The notes: generated by a model not told the origin, from the letters alone. A stretch of DNA of 64,000 nucleotides from FEN-1297 sp046705645 (GCA_046705645.1 JBJKQE010000060.1:17826-81825), one strand, 5' to 3'. Positions 17,706 through 26,808 are shown, counted from the stretch's first letter. Translations and numbers: made by a program.

Positions 17706-20156
17706 ATGAAGTATTTATTCCTTTTATTCATCCCGTTACTTTTTATGAAAACCATCTCAGCTCAAATAAATAATTTTACAATTGTACCGACACCTCAAAT
17801 AATAAAATTCGGCAAGGGATGTTTTTTAATTAATAAGAATACAAAAATAAAAATTTCCGGCAATGAAGAACAGCTTAAATTTTCCGCCGGTCAAATAAAA
17901 GAAACGCTTTCAAAGTCATTAAATATTTCTTCTATTATTACCTCAGAAGATTCAATTAACAGCGGAATTACACTCGCTGTTAACGATACAATAAATTTTC
18001 CGGATGTCCCGGATTCCGTCAGAGACCAAGCGTACAAATTAACTATAGGCGAAGATGGGATTAAGATAATATCGGGATCGGCAAGAGGCGTATTTTACGG
18101 AACAATGAGTCTAGTCCAGTTACTGGATAAAGCCGAATCTTCGAAATTACCGTGCGTTAATATCATCGACTGGCCCGATATGAAAATACGCGGAATTTCC
18201 GATGATATCAGCCGCGGGCAGGTTTCCACATTAAAAAACTTCGAGAAAATAATCAGAAATATCGCTCGTTATAAAATGAACGTCTACATGCCTTATCTTG
18301 AAGATATGATTCAATTTCCGCAGTACCCGGATATCGGGAAGGATAGAGGGGCATTATCGCCTGAAGAAATAAAAGAATTTGTGGCTTATGCAAAAAATTA
18401 TTTTATCGAGGTAATTCCGATTTTTCAAACACTCGGGCATTATGAAAATATTCTTTCACAAAAAAAGTATTTAAAGTACGCGGAATTCCCCGGGGCTGCT
18501 TCACTTAATGTTTCAAATGATTCAACTTATGTCTTTCTCGAACGCATGCTTAAAGAAGTTTTCAAATTATTTCCGTCAAAATATTTTCACATGGGTGCCG
18601 ATGAAAGCTTCGATGTCGGTCTCGGCAGAAGTAAATATCTTGTAGATAGATACGGCATAGCAAAAGTACATGCTGATCATTATAAAAAGATTTACAACAT
18701 TTGTAAAAAGTACGGCAAAAAAGTAATGATGTATGGAGATATTATTTTAAGGCATCCTGAAATACTTAAAATGATTCCCAAAGACATCACAATAGTAGAC
18801 TGGCATTACCGGCCTGACTTTGATTATCCTTCAACTAAAACCTTTAAGGAAGCTGGGTTCAAATACATTGTTTCACCTTCCGTATGGAATTTTTCAACTG
18901 CATTTCCTTCTTATATTAATGCACTCCCGAATATAAAATATTTTATAAAAGCTGGAATCGATAATAATTCCGAAGGAATGATAAACTCAAATTGGGGAGA
19001 CTTCGGTGCGGAAACTTTTAAAGAGCTTTTATATTTCGGATATGCCTGGTCTGCACAGTGTGCATGGAATTTTAAGGAAAGCGATCTGTCTCAATTCAGC
19101 AAAAACTTTTTTTACGACTTTTTCGGTATAAATGACCCGAGAATTACAGAGATTTACACAGCATTGAGCAATCCGTTAAATCAAATGACTTGGAACGAAT
19201 TCTGGCGCCACCCTCTTTTGGAGTTTCACGAACCAGCATGGTGGCAGGCACAGGTATCACCGGTAGTTAATATTACTTGGATGAATTGGACTTTGCCGAA
19301 TATTTTAAGCTACATTAACGCCTTAGAGCCGAAGGTAAAAAGGCATAAAGACCAGTTTGATCTCCTGCGTTTTATTACCATGCTTGATTATTGGTATAAA
19401 TCAAAAACATTAACGGAATTTTTCCTTCATGATAAGGATTATTTAAAATCCAGGAGAAATGATAATCATGTTACAAATATGATTAAAGATGATAAAAGTT
19501 CACTTAACAGGTTAAAACAAAGATATGATTATTTGTGGCAGAGATATTACGTAAATGCAAATCTTAACTTGATCAATGATAAGTTTGACAGGCTGGAAGA
19601 CTACTTTAACGAAATATTGGATTCTTTAAAAGCCGGAGACGATACTTTATATTCGCCACTGATAAAATCAAAATGGATATACTTAAAAACCGGGAAAAAT
19701 AAGTTTGCCGATAAAGCCGATTTTAAAAAATCGATTAACTTAAAGGTAATCCCAGAAGATGCTTACCTTCAATTAATCGGTGATACTTATGCGCGGCTTT
19801 ACATAAACGGCAAGTACGTTGATGAAGTATATGCCCGCAGAACTTTATCGTTAACGGTCGAACACAAAAGAGTAAAGTTTCTGGATGTTAAAAAATATCT
19901 TAAAAAAGGAAAGAATACTTTTCTTGTAAAAGTGGAAAATTTTAATAATAATGGTGATGCCGGAGTTAATATTTCTTCTTATTTTAGGATGAAGGATAAA
20001 TTGCTGAATATCGATACCAATGATAATAATATGCCGGGGTCATGGAAAGGAAGTATTAACGCAAGGCATTGGAGAAAGGTAATCTCTCAAGACTATCCCT
20101 TCCAAATTATAGCGCCTAATTTCATTACCGGTAGGCCTAGCTGGATAGAAAGATAA
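17706..20156 (+). CDS. glycoside hydrolase family 20 beta-N-acetylhexosaminidase
   Basis: An 816-residue secreted enzyme. The start ATG at 17706 is chosen over a GTG six bases upstream because AGAG sits five bases before it. Signal peptide MKYLFLLFIPLLFMKTISAQ, then the GH20b N-terminal domain (about 25-150), the TIM barrel (about 150-480) with the catalytic Asp299-Glu300 pair in HMGADES, and a long C-terminal region with a lectin-like beta domain near the end. GH20 enzymes release terminal GlcNAc or GalNAc by substrate-assisted catalysis; the Asp-Glu pair is intact. The protein is longer than minimal hexosaminidases. A membrane-protein gene follows after 22 bases. Confidence 0.88.
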   Translation: MKYLFLLFIPLLFMKTISAQINNFTIVPTPQIIKFGKGCFLINKNTKIKISGNEEQLKFSAGQIKETLSKSLNISSIITSEDSINSGITLAVNDTINFPDVPDSVRDQAYKLTIGEDGIKIISGSARGVFYGTMSLVQLLDKAESSKLPCVNIIDWPDMKIRGISDDISRGQVSTLKNFEKIIRNIARYKMNVYMPYLEDMIQFPQYPDIGKDRGALSPEEIKEFVAYAKNYFIEVIPIFQTLGHYENILSQKKYLKYAEFPGAASLNVSNDSTYVFLERMLKEVFKLFPSKYFHMGADESFDVGLGRSKYLVDRYGIAKVHADHYKKIYNICKKYGKKVMMYGDIILRHPEILKMIPKDITIVDWHYRPDFDYPSTKTFKEAGFKYIVSPSVWNFSTAFPSYINALPNIKYFIKAGIDNNSEGMINSNWGDFGAETFKELLYFGYAWSAQCAWNFKESDLSQFSKNFFYDFFGINDPRITEIYTALSNPLNQMTWNEFWRHPLLEFHEPAWWQAQVSPVVNITWMNWTLPNILSYINALEPKVKRHKDQFDLLRFITMLDYWYKSKTLTEFFLHDKDYLKSRRNDNHVTNMIKDDKSSLNRLKQRYDYLWQRYYVNANLNLINDKFDRLEDYFNEILDSLKAGDDTLYSPLIKSKWIYLKTGKNKFADKADFKKSINLKVIPEDAYLQLIGDTYARLYINGKYVDEVYARRTLSLTVEHKRVKFLDVKKYLKKGKNTFLVKVENFNNNGDAGVNISSYFRMKDKLLNIDTNDNNMPGSWKGSINARHWRKVISQDYPFQIIAPNFITGRPSWIER

Positions 20157-20178
20157 ATAAAAATTTTAGGAGCTGTCA

Positions 20179-20706
20179 TTGAAGAAAACTTATTCAATAA
20201 TAACCGGCTTTATTGCAGGATTATTTGCAGTTCTTTTTCTAGACCAGCTATTTAAAGGTTTACTAGCTAGTCTTTTTCTTAATGAAAAGATTAATATTTA
20301 CTTTACCGGCATCCGATTAGCAGTTAATTTTCCGATTAAAGACATACATAATTTCTTTATTTATATCTTGCTTATTATCTCCCCCTTCGTTCTAAGCATT
20401 CTTATGGTAGAAGTTACTTTAATTTGGCATAACAGAATTTCAAATAACTTCTTAAGAACATCTATTCTTATTTTTCAATTAATAAATGTAGGATATTTAA
20501 TTTTTACTGCCGTATTAGGCTTGTTTTCCATACTATTTCAAACGACAATCCAAACTGACTGGTCGATGCTGTTGAGTCAAGGCGGACTTTCATACAACCA
20601 AAAATTAATATTTATGTTTTTTGTTTTATTTATTCTTCTGGGTTATATAAATATATTAACAAAGAGAATAAGAAAATCAATTCCGATTATTACAAAAAAA
20701 TCTTGA
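20179..20706 (+). CDS. membrane protein of unknown function
   Basis: A 175-residue protein starting at TTG 20179 with AGGAG six bases upstream. Four to five hydrophobic segments: ITGFIAGLFAVLFLDQL, FFIYILLIISPFVLSILMV, SILIFQLINVGYLIFTAVLG and LIFMFFVLFILLGYINIL, ending in a basic tail (KRIRKSIPIITKKS). No family recognised. Its close spacing to GH20 upstream and SDR downstream (12 bases) suggests one transcript of three genes. Confidence 0.65.
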   Translation: MKKTYSIITGFIAGLFAVLFLDQLFKGLLASLFLNEKINIYFTGIRLAVNFPIKDIHNFFIYILLIISPFVLSILMVEVTLIWHNRISNNFLRTSILIFQLINVGYLIFTAVLGLFSILFQTTIQTDWSMLLSQGGLSYNQKLIFMFFVLFILLGYINILTKRIRKSIPIITKKS

Positions 20707-20718
20707 GGTAAATTTATT

Positions 20719-21492
20719 ATGGGTTTGTTGTCCGATAAAATTGTTTTTATTACAGGCGCATCATCAGGAATAGGAAAATCTTGCGCTTTCGAATTTGCTA
20801 AAGAAGGAGCTTCTTTAATTTTAGCTGCAAGGCGTTCAAAGAGATTAACAGAACTTGAAGATTCATTAAAAGGCAAATTCGGAGTTAAGATATACAGTTT
20901 TGAACTAGATGTCCGTGATAAAGAAAAAGTTAATGATTCAATTTCATCATTTCCGGATGAATTTAAAAACGTAGATATACTAATAAACAATGCAGGGCTT
21001 GCGCGCGGTTTCAGCAAGTTATATGAAGGTGAAATAGAGCATTGGGAAGAAATGATAGATACTAACGTAAAAGGCCTGTTGTATGTTACAAGGTTTATTT
21101 TGCCGAAAATGGTTGAAAGAAAAAGCGGACATATAATTAACGTAGGTTCTATAGCGGGACATGAAGCCTATGCAAACGGCAATGTTTATTGCGCGACAAA
21201 ATTTGCAGTTAAAGCATTAACTCAATCAATTAGATTGGATATTTTTGATAAAAACATAAGGGTCAGTGAAGTTGATCCGGGCATGGTACTGACCGAGTTT
21301 AGCGACGTGAGGTTTTCAGGGGATAAAGATAAAGCAAAGAGAGTCTATGAAGGTTTAACGCCGCTTTCTCCGGAAGACATTGCAAGTGCAATCCTATTTT
21401 GTGCAACCAGGCCTTTGCATGTCAATATTAACGAAATAATTTTAACACCTACAGCTCAAGCTTCAGCAACACAAGTTCATCGAGTTAAATAA
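20719..21492 (+). CDS. SDR family NAD(P)-dependent oxidoreductase (YdfG-like)
   Basis: A 257-residue classical short-chain dehydrogenase. Nucleotide loop TGASSGIG (12-19), the LDV and NNAG motifs (about 63-65 and 90-93), and the catalytic Ser144, Tyr157 and Lys161 (YCATK) are present. The end of the sequence matches the 3-hydroxy acid dehydrogenase/YdfG branch. It oxidises or reduces small hydroxy acids or aldehydes; the substrate is unknown. Start ATG follows GAGGTAAATT. A hairpin terminator follows directly. Confidence 0.86.
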   Translation: MGLLSDKIVFITGASSGIGKSCAFEFAKEGASLILAARRSKRLTELEDSLKGKFGVKIYSFELDVRDKEKVNDSISSFPDEFKNVDILINNAGLARGFSKLYEGEIEHWEEMIDTNVKGLLYVTRFILPKMVERKSGHIINVGSIAGHEAYANGNVYCATKFAVKALTQSIRLDIFDKNIRVSEVDPGMVLTEFSDVRFSGDKDKAKRVYEGLTPLSPEDIASAILFCATRPLHVNINEIILTPTAQASATQVHRVK

Positions 21493-21497
21493 AAAAA

Positions 21498-21527
21498 GCC
21501 GGCTGAGCTATAATTATTTCAACCGGC
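21498..21527. terminator. bidirectional hairpin terminator
   Basis: GCCGG (21498-21502) with CCGGC (21523-21527), extended by TGA/TCA, flanked by an A-run on the left that becomes a U-run for the minus-strand gene. Located between convergent genes. Confidence 0.7.
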
Positions 21528-21541
21528 ATTTCCGAAAAAGT

Positions 21542-22153
21542 TTAAACAAAAAGGCTTACGTCCCCTGCGCCTTCTCTTATTACTTCAGGCTCTTCCATAC
21601 TTAAATCAATTACACTTGAAGGATTACCTGCAAGATTTCCCGATGCAAGCATTAAATCAACCTGCGTATTAAATATGTTCCTTATATCGAAAGGATCGAA
21701 TACAATTTCTCCTTTCCTATTTGTTACACTAGTGCTTATAATAGGATTGCCAAGCTCTTCCACTAGTTTTAAAGTAATTGAATGATTAGGCACTCTAATT
21801 CCAACTGTTTTTCTGTTGCTCCATAACTTTTTAGGAACCAGTTTGGCAGCCGGTAAAATAAAAGTATAAGGTCCGGGCAATAAACGTTTCATAGTTTTAT
21901 AAGCGTAATCCGAAACTTTAGCATAATTTGATATATCTTTTAAATTTGCACAAACAAAACTAAACAGTTTTGTACTTCCGTCATTTTTAATTGAAAAAAT
22001 TCTCTCAAGTGCTCCACGATTAAAAATATCACAACCTATTCCGTAAACAGTATCGGTGGGATAAATAACCACACCTCCATTTCGCAGAACTTCAACAGCT
22101 TTGTTGATATAACGTAATTGAGGATTTTCAGGATGAAGTTCATAATACTCCAT
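21542..22153 (-). CDS. Sua5/YciO/YrdC family protein, YciO branch
   Basis: A 203-residue YrdC-fold protein. It shows the nucleotide/anion-binding strand GGVVIYPTDTVYGIGCD, LLPGPYTFILPA, and KTVGIRVPNH followed by PIISTSVTN. TsaC and Sua5 make threonylcarbamoyl-AMP for tRNA t6A. The present protein instead has KNDGSTKLFSFVC where those enzymes have a KxR motif, and in this it resembles E. coli YciO. So threonylcarbamoyl-AMP synthesis is possible but should not be assumed. Start ATG at 22153 is preceded by AGGAGTTAAAA. No linked t6A genes. Confidence 0.82.
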   Translation of the reverse strand: MEYYELHPENPQLRYINKAVEVLRNGGVVIYPTDTVYGIGCDIFNRGALERIFSIKNDGSTKLFSFVCANLKDISNYAKVSDYAYKTMKRLLPGPYTFILPAAKLVPKKLWSNRKTVGIRVPNHSITLKLVEELGNPIISTSVTNRKGEIVFDPFDIRNIFNTQVDLMLASGNLAGNPSSVIDLSMEEPEVIREGAGDVSLFV

Positions 22154-22385
22154 TTTTAACTCCTTTCATCTAAGGATTTTTATTTTATTTACATGAAATG
22201 TCTATCTTGGTAAGTTCCAGTTGAGAATGTTCATTTTCTTAAGAATATCCATTGGTTTAATTGCAATATAAAAAGGTATAATTAATAGTCAATAACCCTT
22301 AAATGGGTATTTTCGTTAATCACTTTATTTATTTAACTAAGAGAAATAATTTTGATTGGAGGCTATTTTTTCTTAAAAAATTTAT

Positions 22386-22393
22386 TATATTTG
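22386..22393 (+). promoter_or_regulatory. candidate -7 element for rpmB
   Basis: TATATTTG, an exact TAnnTTTG match, 43 bases upstream of the rpmB start. No TTG lies at the expected spacing, so only half of the promoter pattern is present. Confidence 0.35.
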
Positions 22394-22436
22394 TTGTTCA
22401 AATTTAAAAAATCGGGTATGTTTTAAGGAGTGTTAA

Positions 22437-22676
22437 ATGTCTAGAAGATGTCAAGTAACCGGTGTGGGACCAATAACTGGAAATCATGTTTCTCACGCAC
22501 ATAACAGAAGAAAAAGAAGATTTTTGCCAAATCTCCAAAAAAAGAGAATTTGGGTTCAGGAATTGAACAGATTTGTGACATTAAAGCTTTCAACCAAAGC
22601 TATTAAAAATATTTCAAAAAGCGGTACTTCCGAGGTAGCAAGACTAATAAACGATAAGCAAATAAAAGTTAGATAA
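22437..22676 (+). CDS. rpmB: 50S ribosomal protein bL28
   Basis: A 79-residue basic protein with the bL28 signature: MSRRCQVTGVGPITGNHVSHAHNRRKRRFLPNLQ, then VTLKLSTKAIKNI. The N-terminal CxxTG has Cys6, but the second Cys pair of zinc-binding forms is not present, so this is a zinc-free type. AAGGAGTGTTAA precedes the ATG. A strong hairpin terminator follows. It stands alone, without rpmG. Confidence 0.95.
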   Translation: MSRRCQVTGVGPITGNHVSHAHNRRKRRFLPNLQKKRIWVQELNRFVTLKLSTKAIKNISKSGTSEVARLINDKQIKVR

Positions 22677-22700
22677 TACGGTATTTAATTAAAAGTTATA

Positions 22701-22732
22701 AAAAAAGGAAAGCATAAAAGCTTTCCTTTTTT
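22701..22732. terminator. strong bidirectional terminator between rpmB and rplI
   Basis: AAAAAAGGAAAGC (22701-22713), loop ATAAAA, GCTTTCCTTTTTT (22720-22732): a perfect 13-bp stem with A/T tails on both sides, usable by rpmB on the plus strand and rplI on the minus strand. Confidence 0.88.
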
Positions 22733-22750
22733 CGTTTAAATACACCGGAG

Positions 22751-23194
22751 TTACTGTCTAACCACCCAAACTTTAATGTTAGTTGTAACATTAGAATGAA
22801 GCTTTATAGCTATACCGTAAATTCCTAAAGACTTAATCGGCTCTTCGATTTCAATTTTTCTTCTATCAATCTCATAGCCTTTTTCCTTTAAAGCATCTGC
22901 AATCATCTGGGTTGTTACGGAGCCGAAGATTTTATCTTCCTCTCCAACTTGAACGGAAATTGTAACCGAAACTTTTTCAAGTTCTAACCCCAGCTTTTCC
23001 GCTGCTTCTATTTCCTGCTTTTTCTTCTTTTCAACCGATTTCTTTTCTTCTTCCAGCGCACGGATGTTGCCGTCTAGAGCAGCATATGCAATTTTTCTGG
23101 GTATTAAAAAATTTCTTGCGTATCCTTCTTTTACATCGATTAACTGTCCAATCTGTCCAAGATTATCATAATTTTGTCTAAGTATTACTTTCAT
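22751..23194 (-). CDS. rplI: 50S ribosomal protein bL9
   Basis: A 147-residue protein of normal length. The N-terminal domain starts MKVILRQNYDNLGQIGQLIDVKEGYARNFLIPR, followed by a long charged connecting helix (LEEEKKSVEKKKKQEIEAAEKL) and the C-terminal RNA-binding domain. The ATG follows AAGGAGATAAA. It ends the rpsF-ssb-rpsR-rplI operon, with 18 bases between the rpsR stop and this start. Confidence 0.96.
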   Translation of the reverse strand: MKVILRQNYDNLGQIGQLIDVKEGYARNFLIPRKIAYAALDGNIRALEEEKKSVEKKKKQEIEAAEKLGLELEKVSVTISVQVGEEDKIFGSVTTQMIADALKEKGYEIDRRKIEIEEPIKSLGIYGIAIKLHSNVTTNIKVWVVRQ

Positions 23195-23212
23195 TTTATC
23201 TCCTTTAATATA

Positions 23213-23443
23213 CTATCGAACAGTGTCGGAAACATAAGGCAAAAGAGCCATATGCCTGGCACGTTGAATAGCAATTGATAATTGTCTTTGATATTTGGAT
23301 CTTGTTCCTGTAATTCTTTTAGGTATAATTTTCCCTTGTTCGGTAATATACCTTTGTAAAAGTTTAACGTCTTTATAGTCAATATACTTTACTTTATTTT
23401 GAGTAAATCTACAGATTTTTTTTGTTTTAATTTCTTTTTTCAT
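23213..23443 (-). CDS. rpsR: 30S ribosomal protein bS18
   Basis: A 76-residue basic protein with the bS18 core: KVKYIDYKDVKLLQRYITEQGKIIPKR followed by ITGTRSKYQRQLSIAIQRARHMALLPY. The start is the ATG at 23443, about six bases after GGTGA; the open frame extends to a TTG at 23455, but that TTG overlaps the ribosome site. It binds bS6 in the small-subunit platform. It lies between ssb and rplI as in many bacteria. Confidence 0.95.
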   Translation of the reverse strand: MKKEIKTKKICRFTQNKVKYIDYKDVKLLQRYITEQGKIIPKRITGTRSKYQRQLSIAIQRARHMALLPYVSDTVR

Positions 23444-23456
23444 TTTATTCACCAAT

Positions 23457-23945
23457 TTACTTTAATAAATCAGATTCTTCACTAGATAAAAATTTATCAA
23501 ATGAATCCTCCGTATAATCTACATTTTCCTCTTCGGAAATAACATCTTCCAGCTCTTCATTTTGGTCTTCAATTCCGTTATCTCCTCCATTTAATTTACC
23601 TTTTCTGTTAAGGAATTGTATTCTCCTAGCTTTAATTTCAACAATACTTCTGTTATGACCTTCGTCAGATTTCCAGCTTCTGCTTTGCAACTCGCCATCC
23701 ACAAGAATGGCGGAACCTTTTCTAAGTCTAGCATGACAGCTATCTGCCAACTTGTTCCAAGCAACAATGCCGACGTAGCAAACGTCTTCCTGCCATTGAT
23801 TAGATCCATCTTTGTATTTTCTGTTAGATGCGATGGAAAAGTTTACAACAGGAGTGTTATTGGTGGTCTGTCTGTATACAGGATCTTTAGTCAAATTACC
23901 GGATACAATAACATAGTTTACTTCGGGCATCTTCAAATCGGCCAT
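23457..23945 (-). CDS. ssb: single-stranded DNA-binding protein
   Basis: A 162-residue SSB. The OB-fold occupies about residues 8-115 (VNYVIVSGNLTKDPVYRQT, VNFSIASNRKYKDG, YVGIVAWNKLADSCHARLRKGSAILVDGELQSRSW). The remaining 45 residues are acidic (EELEDVISEEENVDYTED). The normal C-terminal tip ending in DIPF, which recruits repair and replication partners, is not seen; the protein ends SSEESDLLK. Start ATG follows GGAGGAAAGACC. It protects single-stranded DNA during replication and repair and is co-transcribed with three ribosomal protein genes. Confidence 0.93.
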   Translation of the reverse strand: MADLKMPEVNYVIVSGNLTKDPVYRQTTNNTPVVNFSIASNRKYKDGSNQWQEDVCYVGIVAWNKLADSCHARLRKGSAILVDGELQSRSWKSDEGHNRSIVEIKARRIQFLNRKGKLNGGDNGIEDQNEELEDVISEEENVDYTEDSFDKFLSSEESDLLK

Positions 23946-23979
23946 GGTCTTTCCTCCATACTTAATCGTAATTTGTTAA

Positions 23980-24402
23980 TTATTGTTCATTTTCATCTTT
24001 TTCTTCATCTTCAATTTCATTTTCTAACGTTTCTTGTGAATGTGAAGTAGAATTTTCCGCTTCTTCATTCAAAGGAATTAACTTGGTTTTTTCTAAAAAC
24101 TCAATAGCATCATTATCCAATTTAATTGTTAGATACCGCAAGATATGCTCATCCAGGGTGTAGGTTCGTTCGAGTTTTGTAACAATATTTGAGGGAGCGT
24201 TAAATCTAAAGATGGCATAGTAACCGATTTTACTTTTCTTAACCATGTAGGCCAGTCTTTTCCTTCCCCAATTTTCGATTTCTCTAATTTCCCCGCCATT
24301 ATTTGTTATGATTTCTTTTATATGAGATATTATTGAATCAATTTGTTCATCATCCAAAGCGGCATTAATCATCACAGCGCTTTCGTAGACATTCGTATTC
24401 AT
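23980..24402 (-). CDS. rpsF: 30S ribosomal protein bS6
   Basis: A 140-residue protein: the bS6 fold (YESAVMINAALDDEQIDSII, NWGRKRLAYMVKKSKIGYYAIFRFNAP, the TLDEHILRYLTIKLD strand) plus a 35-residue acidic tail (NEIEDEEKDENEQ). Acidic bS6 tails are known in other bacteria and are modified by RimK in some. The GGAGGTG ribosome site is 12 bases before the ATG, slightly far. First gene of the rpsF-ssb-rpsR-rplI set. Confidence 0.95.
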   Translation of the reverse strand: MNTNVYESAVMINAALDDEQIDSIISHIKEIITNNGGEIREIENWGRKRLAYMVKKSKIGYYAIFRFNAPSNIVTKLERTYTLDEHILRYLTIKLDNDAIEFLEKTKLIPLNEEAENSTSHSQETLENEIEDEEKDENEQ

Positions 24403-24561
24403 ACCGTCAATTCACCTCCTTTGGTCATTAGGCCCTCATCTTTCTATGAGAGCAGGGGTTAATAAATATTTGTATTAAAAACAGCCTTAAATTTATTTAA
24501 ATAAGAACGTAATTACAAGTATTTTAATGTATTTCTTAAAATTTCTAATCCTAATTTTCTT

Positions 24562-25149
24562 TTACAAGTTCTCACCAGCGGTGTTGTATAACTTGCTGTT
24601 AGCATCCAATAACTGCTTTACACCCCCTTTTATAAACTCCTCAACTAAATAAGTCGCAATTTTAAAAATTTCTTCCAATTTAGGTTTTTCTTCAGAATTA
24701 AAGTCGGAAAGTACAAAATCGGCCATTTCACCATGCTTAAAATCGTTCCCAATTCCTATTCTTAATCGCGGAAATTGATCTGATAATAAATGGTAAATAA
24801 TTGAACTTAATCCGTTATGCCCACCATCGCCTCCCGAAATTTTTGCCTTAATTACAGAGAAATTAAGATTAATATCATCTTGAATAACAAGCAAATCCGA
24901 GACATTAATGTCGTAATAATTTACGGCAGCAAGCGCTGCAATTCCGCTATTGTTTACGTAGGTCGAAGGTTTAATGAGAGAGTATTCGGAATTGTTTAAT
25001 TTCCCTTCATAATAGAAATAGTCATTTTTTGAAGGTATTATTTTTAGGCTGTATTTTTCCGCCATATAATTTAACAGCATAAATCCCACATTATGCCTGT
25101 TATATTTATATCGGTTTCCGGGATTTCCAATCCCAAGTATAACTCGCAC
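24562..25149 (-). CDS. pth: peptidyl-tRNA hydrolase
   Basis: A 195-residue Pth. Motifs: ILGIGNPGNRYKYNRHNVGF with catalytic His near 20, VNNSG, IQDDINL and GGDGGHNGLSSI, then RLRIGIG. It frees tRNA from peptidyl-tRNA that drops off the ribosome. The start is GTG at 25149, because RVILGIGNPG must be included and no in-frame ATG precedes it after the rplY stop. No Shine-Dalgarno is seen; 11 bases separate it from rplY. Confidence 0.93.
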   Translation of the reverse strand: MRVILGIGNPGNRYKYNRHNVGFMLLNYMAEKYSLKIIPSKNDYFYYEGKLNNSEYSLIKPSTYVNNSGIAALAAVNYYDINVSDLLVIQDDINLNFSVIKAKISGGDGGHNGLSSIIYHLLSDQFPRLRIGIGNDFKHGEMADFVLSDFNSEEKPKLEEIFKIATYLVEEFIKGGVKQLLDANSKLYNTAGENL

Positions 25150-25160
25150 TTTTAATAAAT

Positions 25161-25799
25161 TTACTCTTCTTCTTCTTCAGTCTTTTCTTTGCCGATAACT
25201 TCAGGTTCAGTAACAGCTTCTTCAGCTCCTTCAGCAGTAGCTTCCTTCTCTGCCTTTGGATGAGTTACCGATATAATAACCGTACTTTCGGGATTTAAAA
25301 TTGTAATGTTTTCCAACTTAACATCTTTAACGTGAATCGCATCTCCAATTTTTAGATCCTGAATATCTAAATCAATATGCTGTGGAATATTAGCAGGCAG
25401 GCATTCAATATCCAGTTTATGCAGGAATGTTTGCATCACTCCGCCTTCTTTAATACCAACCGGGCTACCATGAAACTTAATCGGAACTTCAAACTCAAAC
25501 GTTTCACCAGAGGTGAGGCCTAATAAATCAAAGTGAACAACTTTGTCCGTAAGAGGATCGAATTGAATGTCTTTAATTACACAATCTACATCATTGTGTC
25601 CTTCAATTTGAAGTGAAATCAAGTGTGTTTCGGTTGTATAAATAAGTGGATTAATTGTTTTATCCAATACATCTATTGAAATCGGTTTCTCATGTTTAGA
25701 GTAATATACTCCCGGAACTCTACCGCTTTTACGCAGATTATTTCTAAAAGATTTGTTATTTGTCTCTCTAATATTTGCTTTTAATATTACTTTTTCCAT
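25161..25799 (-). CDS. rplY: 50S ribosomal protein bL25, CTC family
   Basis: A 212-residue protein. Residues about 1-95 form the 5S-rRNA-binding bL25 domain (LRKSGRVPGVYYSKHEKPISI, VIKDIQFDPLTDKVVHFDLL). The second domain (GIKEGGVMQTFLHKLDIECLPANIP) and a Glu-rich tail mark the longer CTC/TL5 form. ATG after GGAGTTAAA. It sits between prs and pth, the usual bacterial order. Confidence 0.94.
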   Translation of the reverse strand: MEKVILKANIRETNNKSFRNNLRKSGRVPGVYYSKHEKPISIDVLDKTINPLIYTTETHLISLQIEGHNDVDCVIKDIQFDPLTDKVVHFDLLGLTSGETFEFEVPIKFHGSPVGIKEGGVMQTFLHKLDIECLPANIPQHIDLDIQDLKIGDAIHVKDVKLENITILNPESTVIISVTHPKAEKEATAEGAEEAVTEPEVIGKEKTEEEEE

Positions 25800-25819
25800 T
25801 TTAACTCCAAGTTCTAATT

Positions 25820-26767
25820 TTATCCTTTATCTATATCAAAAAGCGAGCTAATTGATTCATTTAAATAAGTTCTTTTAATTGCTTCGGCAAAAAGATCCGA
25901 AGCAGTAACAATTGTAATTTTATCAGAGTCTCCTTTTCGAGTGAATTCAATCGTATCAGAGACAAATAATTTTTTAATCTGCGATTTATTTATTCTTTCA
26001 ACTGCCGATCCTGAGAAAAGCGGATGAGTAATAGCACCATAAATGTTTAAAGCGCCTTTATTCTTAAGAGCTTCAATTGCTCCGACAAAAGTCCCGGCGG
26101 TATCAATTAAATCATCCACTAACAAAACATCTTTGTTCTCAACACTACCAATTATATGAACAACTTCGGCTAAATTTTGTTTTGGTCTTCTTTTATCAAT
26201 AACTACCAGGTCTGCATGCAGTCTTTTAGCGTAAGATCTGGCAATTTTTATACCTCCCACATCCGGGGAAACAACCACCAAATTATTTTTTAAATTTTCC
26301 AATAAACCTATAAACATAGGTGAACCATAAAGGTGATCAAACGGAATATCAAAGAATCCCTGTATTTGGGCAGCATGCAAATCCATAGTCATTACCCTAT
26401 CGGCACCTGCTACGGTAATAAGATTTGCAATTAATTTAGCAGTTATGGAAACTCTAGGCTGATCTTTTCTATCCTGCCTTGAATATCCGAAATAAGGTAT
26501 AACCGCAGTAATTCTTTTTGCCGATGCTCTCTTTGCAGCATCAACCATTATAAGAAGCTCTATAAGGTTATCGGATGGAGGATTTGTCGATTGTATTATA
26601 AAAACATCCGAGCCGCGAATATTTTCTCCGTACTTAACCCAAATTTCTCCGTCGCTAAATCTTTTTAATTCAACAGCTCCTAATGACTTACCAAGCTTTT
26701 CGGCTATTTTTTCAGCTAGCGGTCTGTTTGAACTTCCTGAAAAAATCTTATAATCATTAGGTGACAT
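25820..26767 (-). CDS. prs: ribose-phosphate pyrophosphokinase
   Basis: A 315-residue class I PRPP synthetase. Present are the GSSNRPLAEKIAEKLG start, the ATP flexible-loop region YFGYSRQDRKDQPRVSITAK, the metal/catalytic DLHAAQIQGFFDIP and the PRPP loop DVLLVDDLIDTAGT. It makes PRPP from ribose 5-phosphate and ATP for nucleotide and NAD synthesis. First gene of the translation-linked cluster; a TTG-N20-TAnnTTT promoter lies about 40 bases upstream. Confidence 0.96.
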   Translation of the reverse strand: MSPNDYKIFSGSSNRPLAEKIAEKLGKSLGAVELKRFSDGEIWVKYGENIRGSDVFIIQSTNPPSDNLIELLIMVDAAKRASAKRITAVIPYFGYSRQDRKDQPRVSITAKLIANLITVAGADRVMTMDLHAAQIQGFFDIPFDHLYGSPMFIGLLENLKNNLVVVSPDVGGIKIARSYAKRLHADLVVIDKRRPKQNLAEVVHIIGSVENKDVLLVDDLIDTAGTFVGAIEALKNKGALNIYGAITHPLFSGSAVERINKSQIKKLFVSDTIEFTRKGDSDKITIVTASDLFAEAIKRTYLNESISSLFDIDKG

Positions 26768-26808
26768 AAATTAATTAAAATTTATCAATTTATTTTAAAA
26801 ATAGACAA

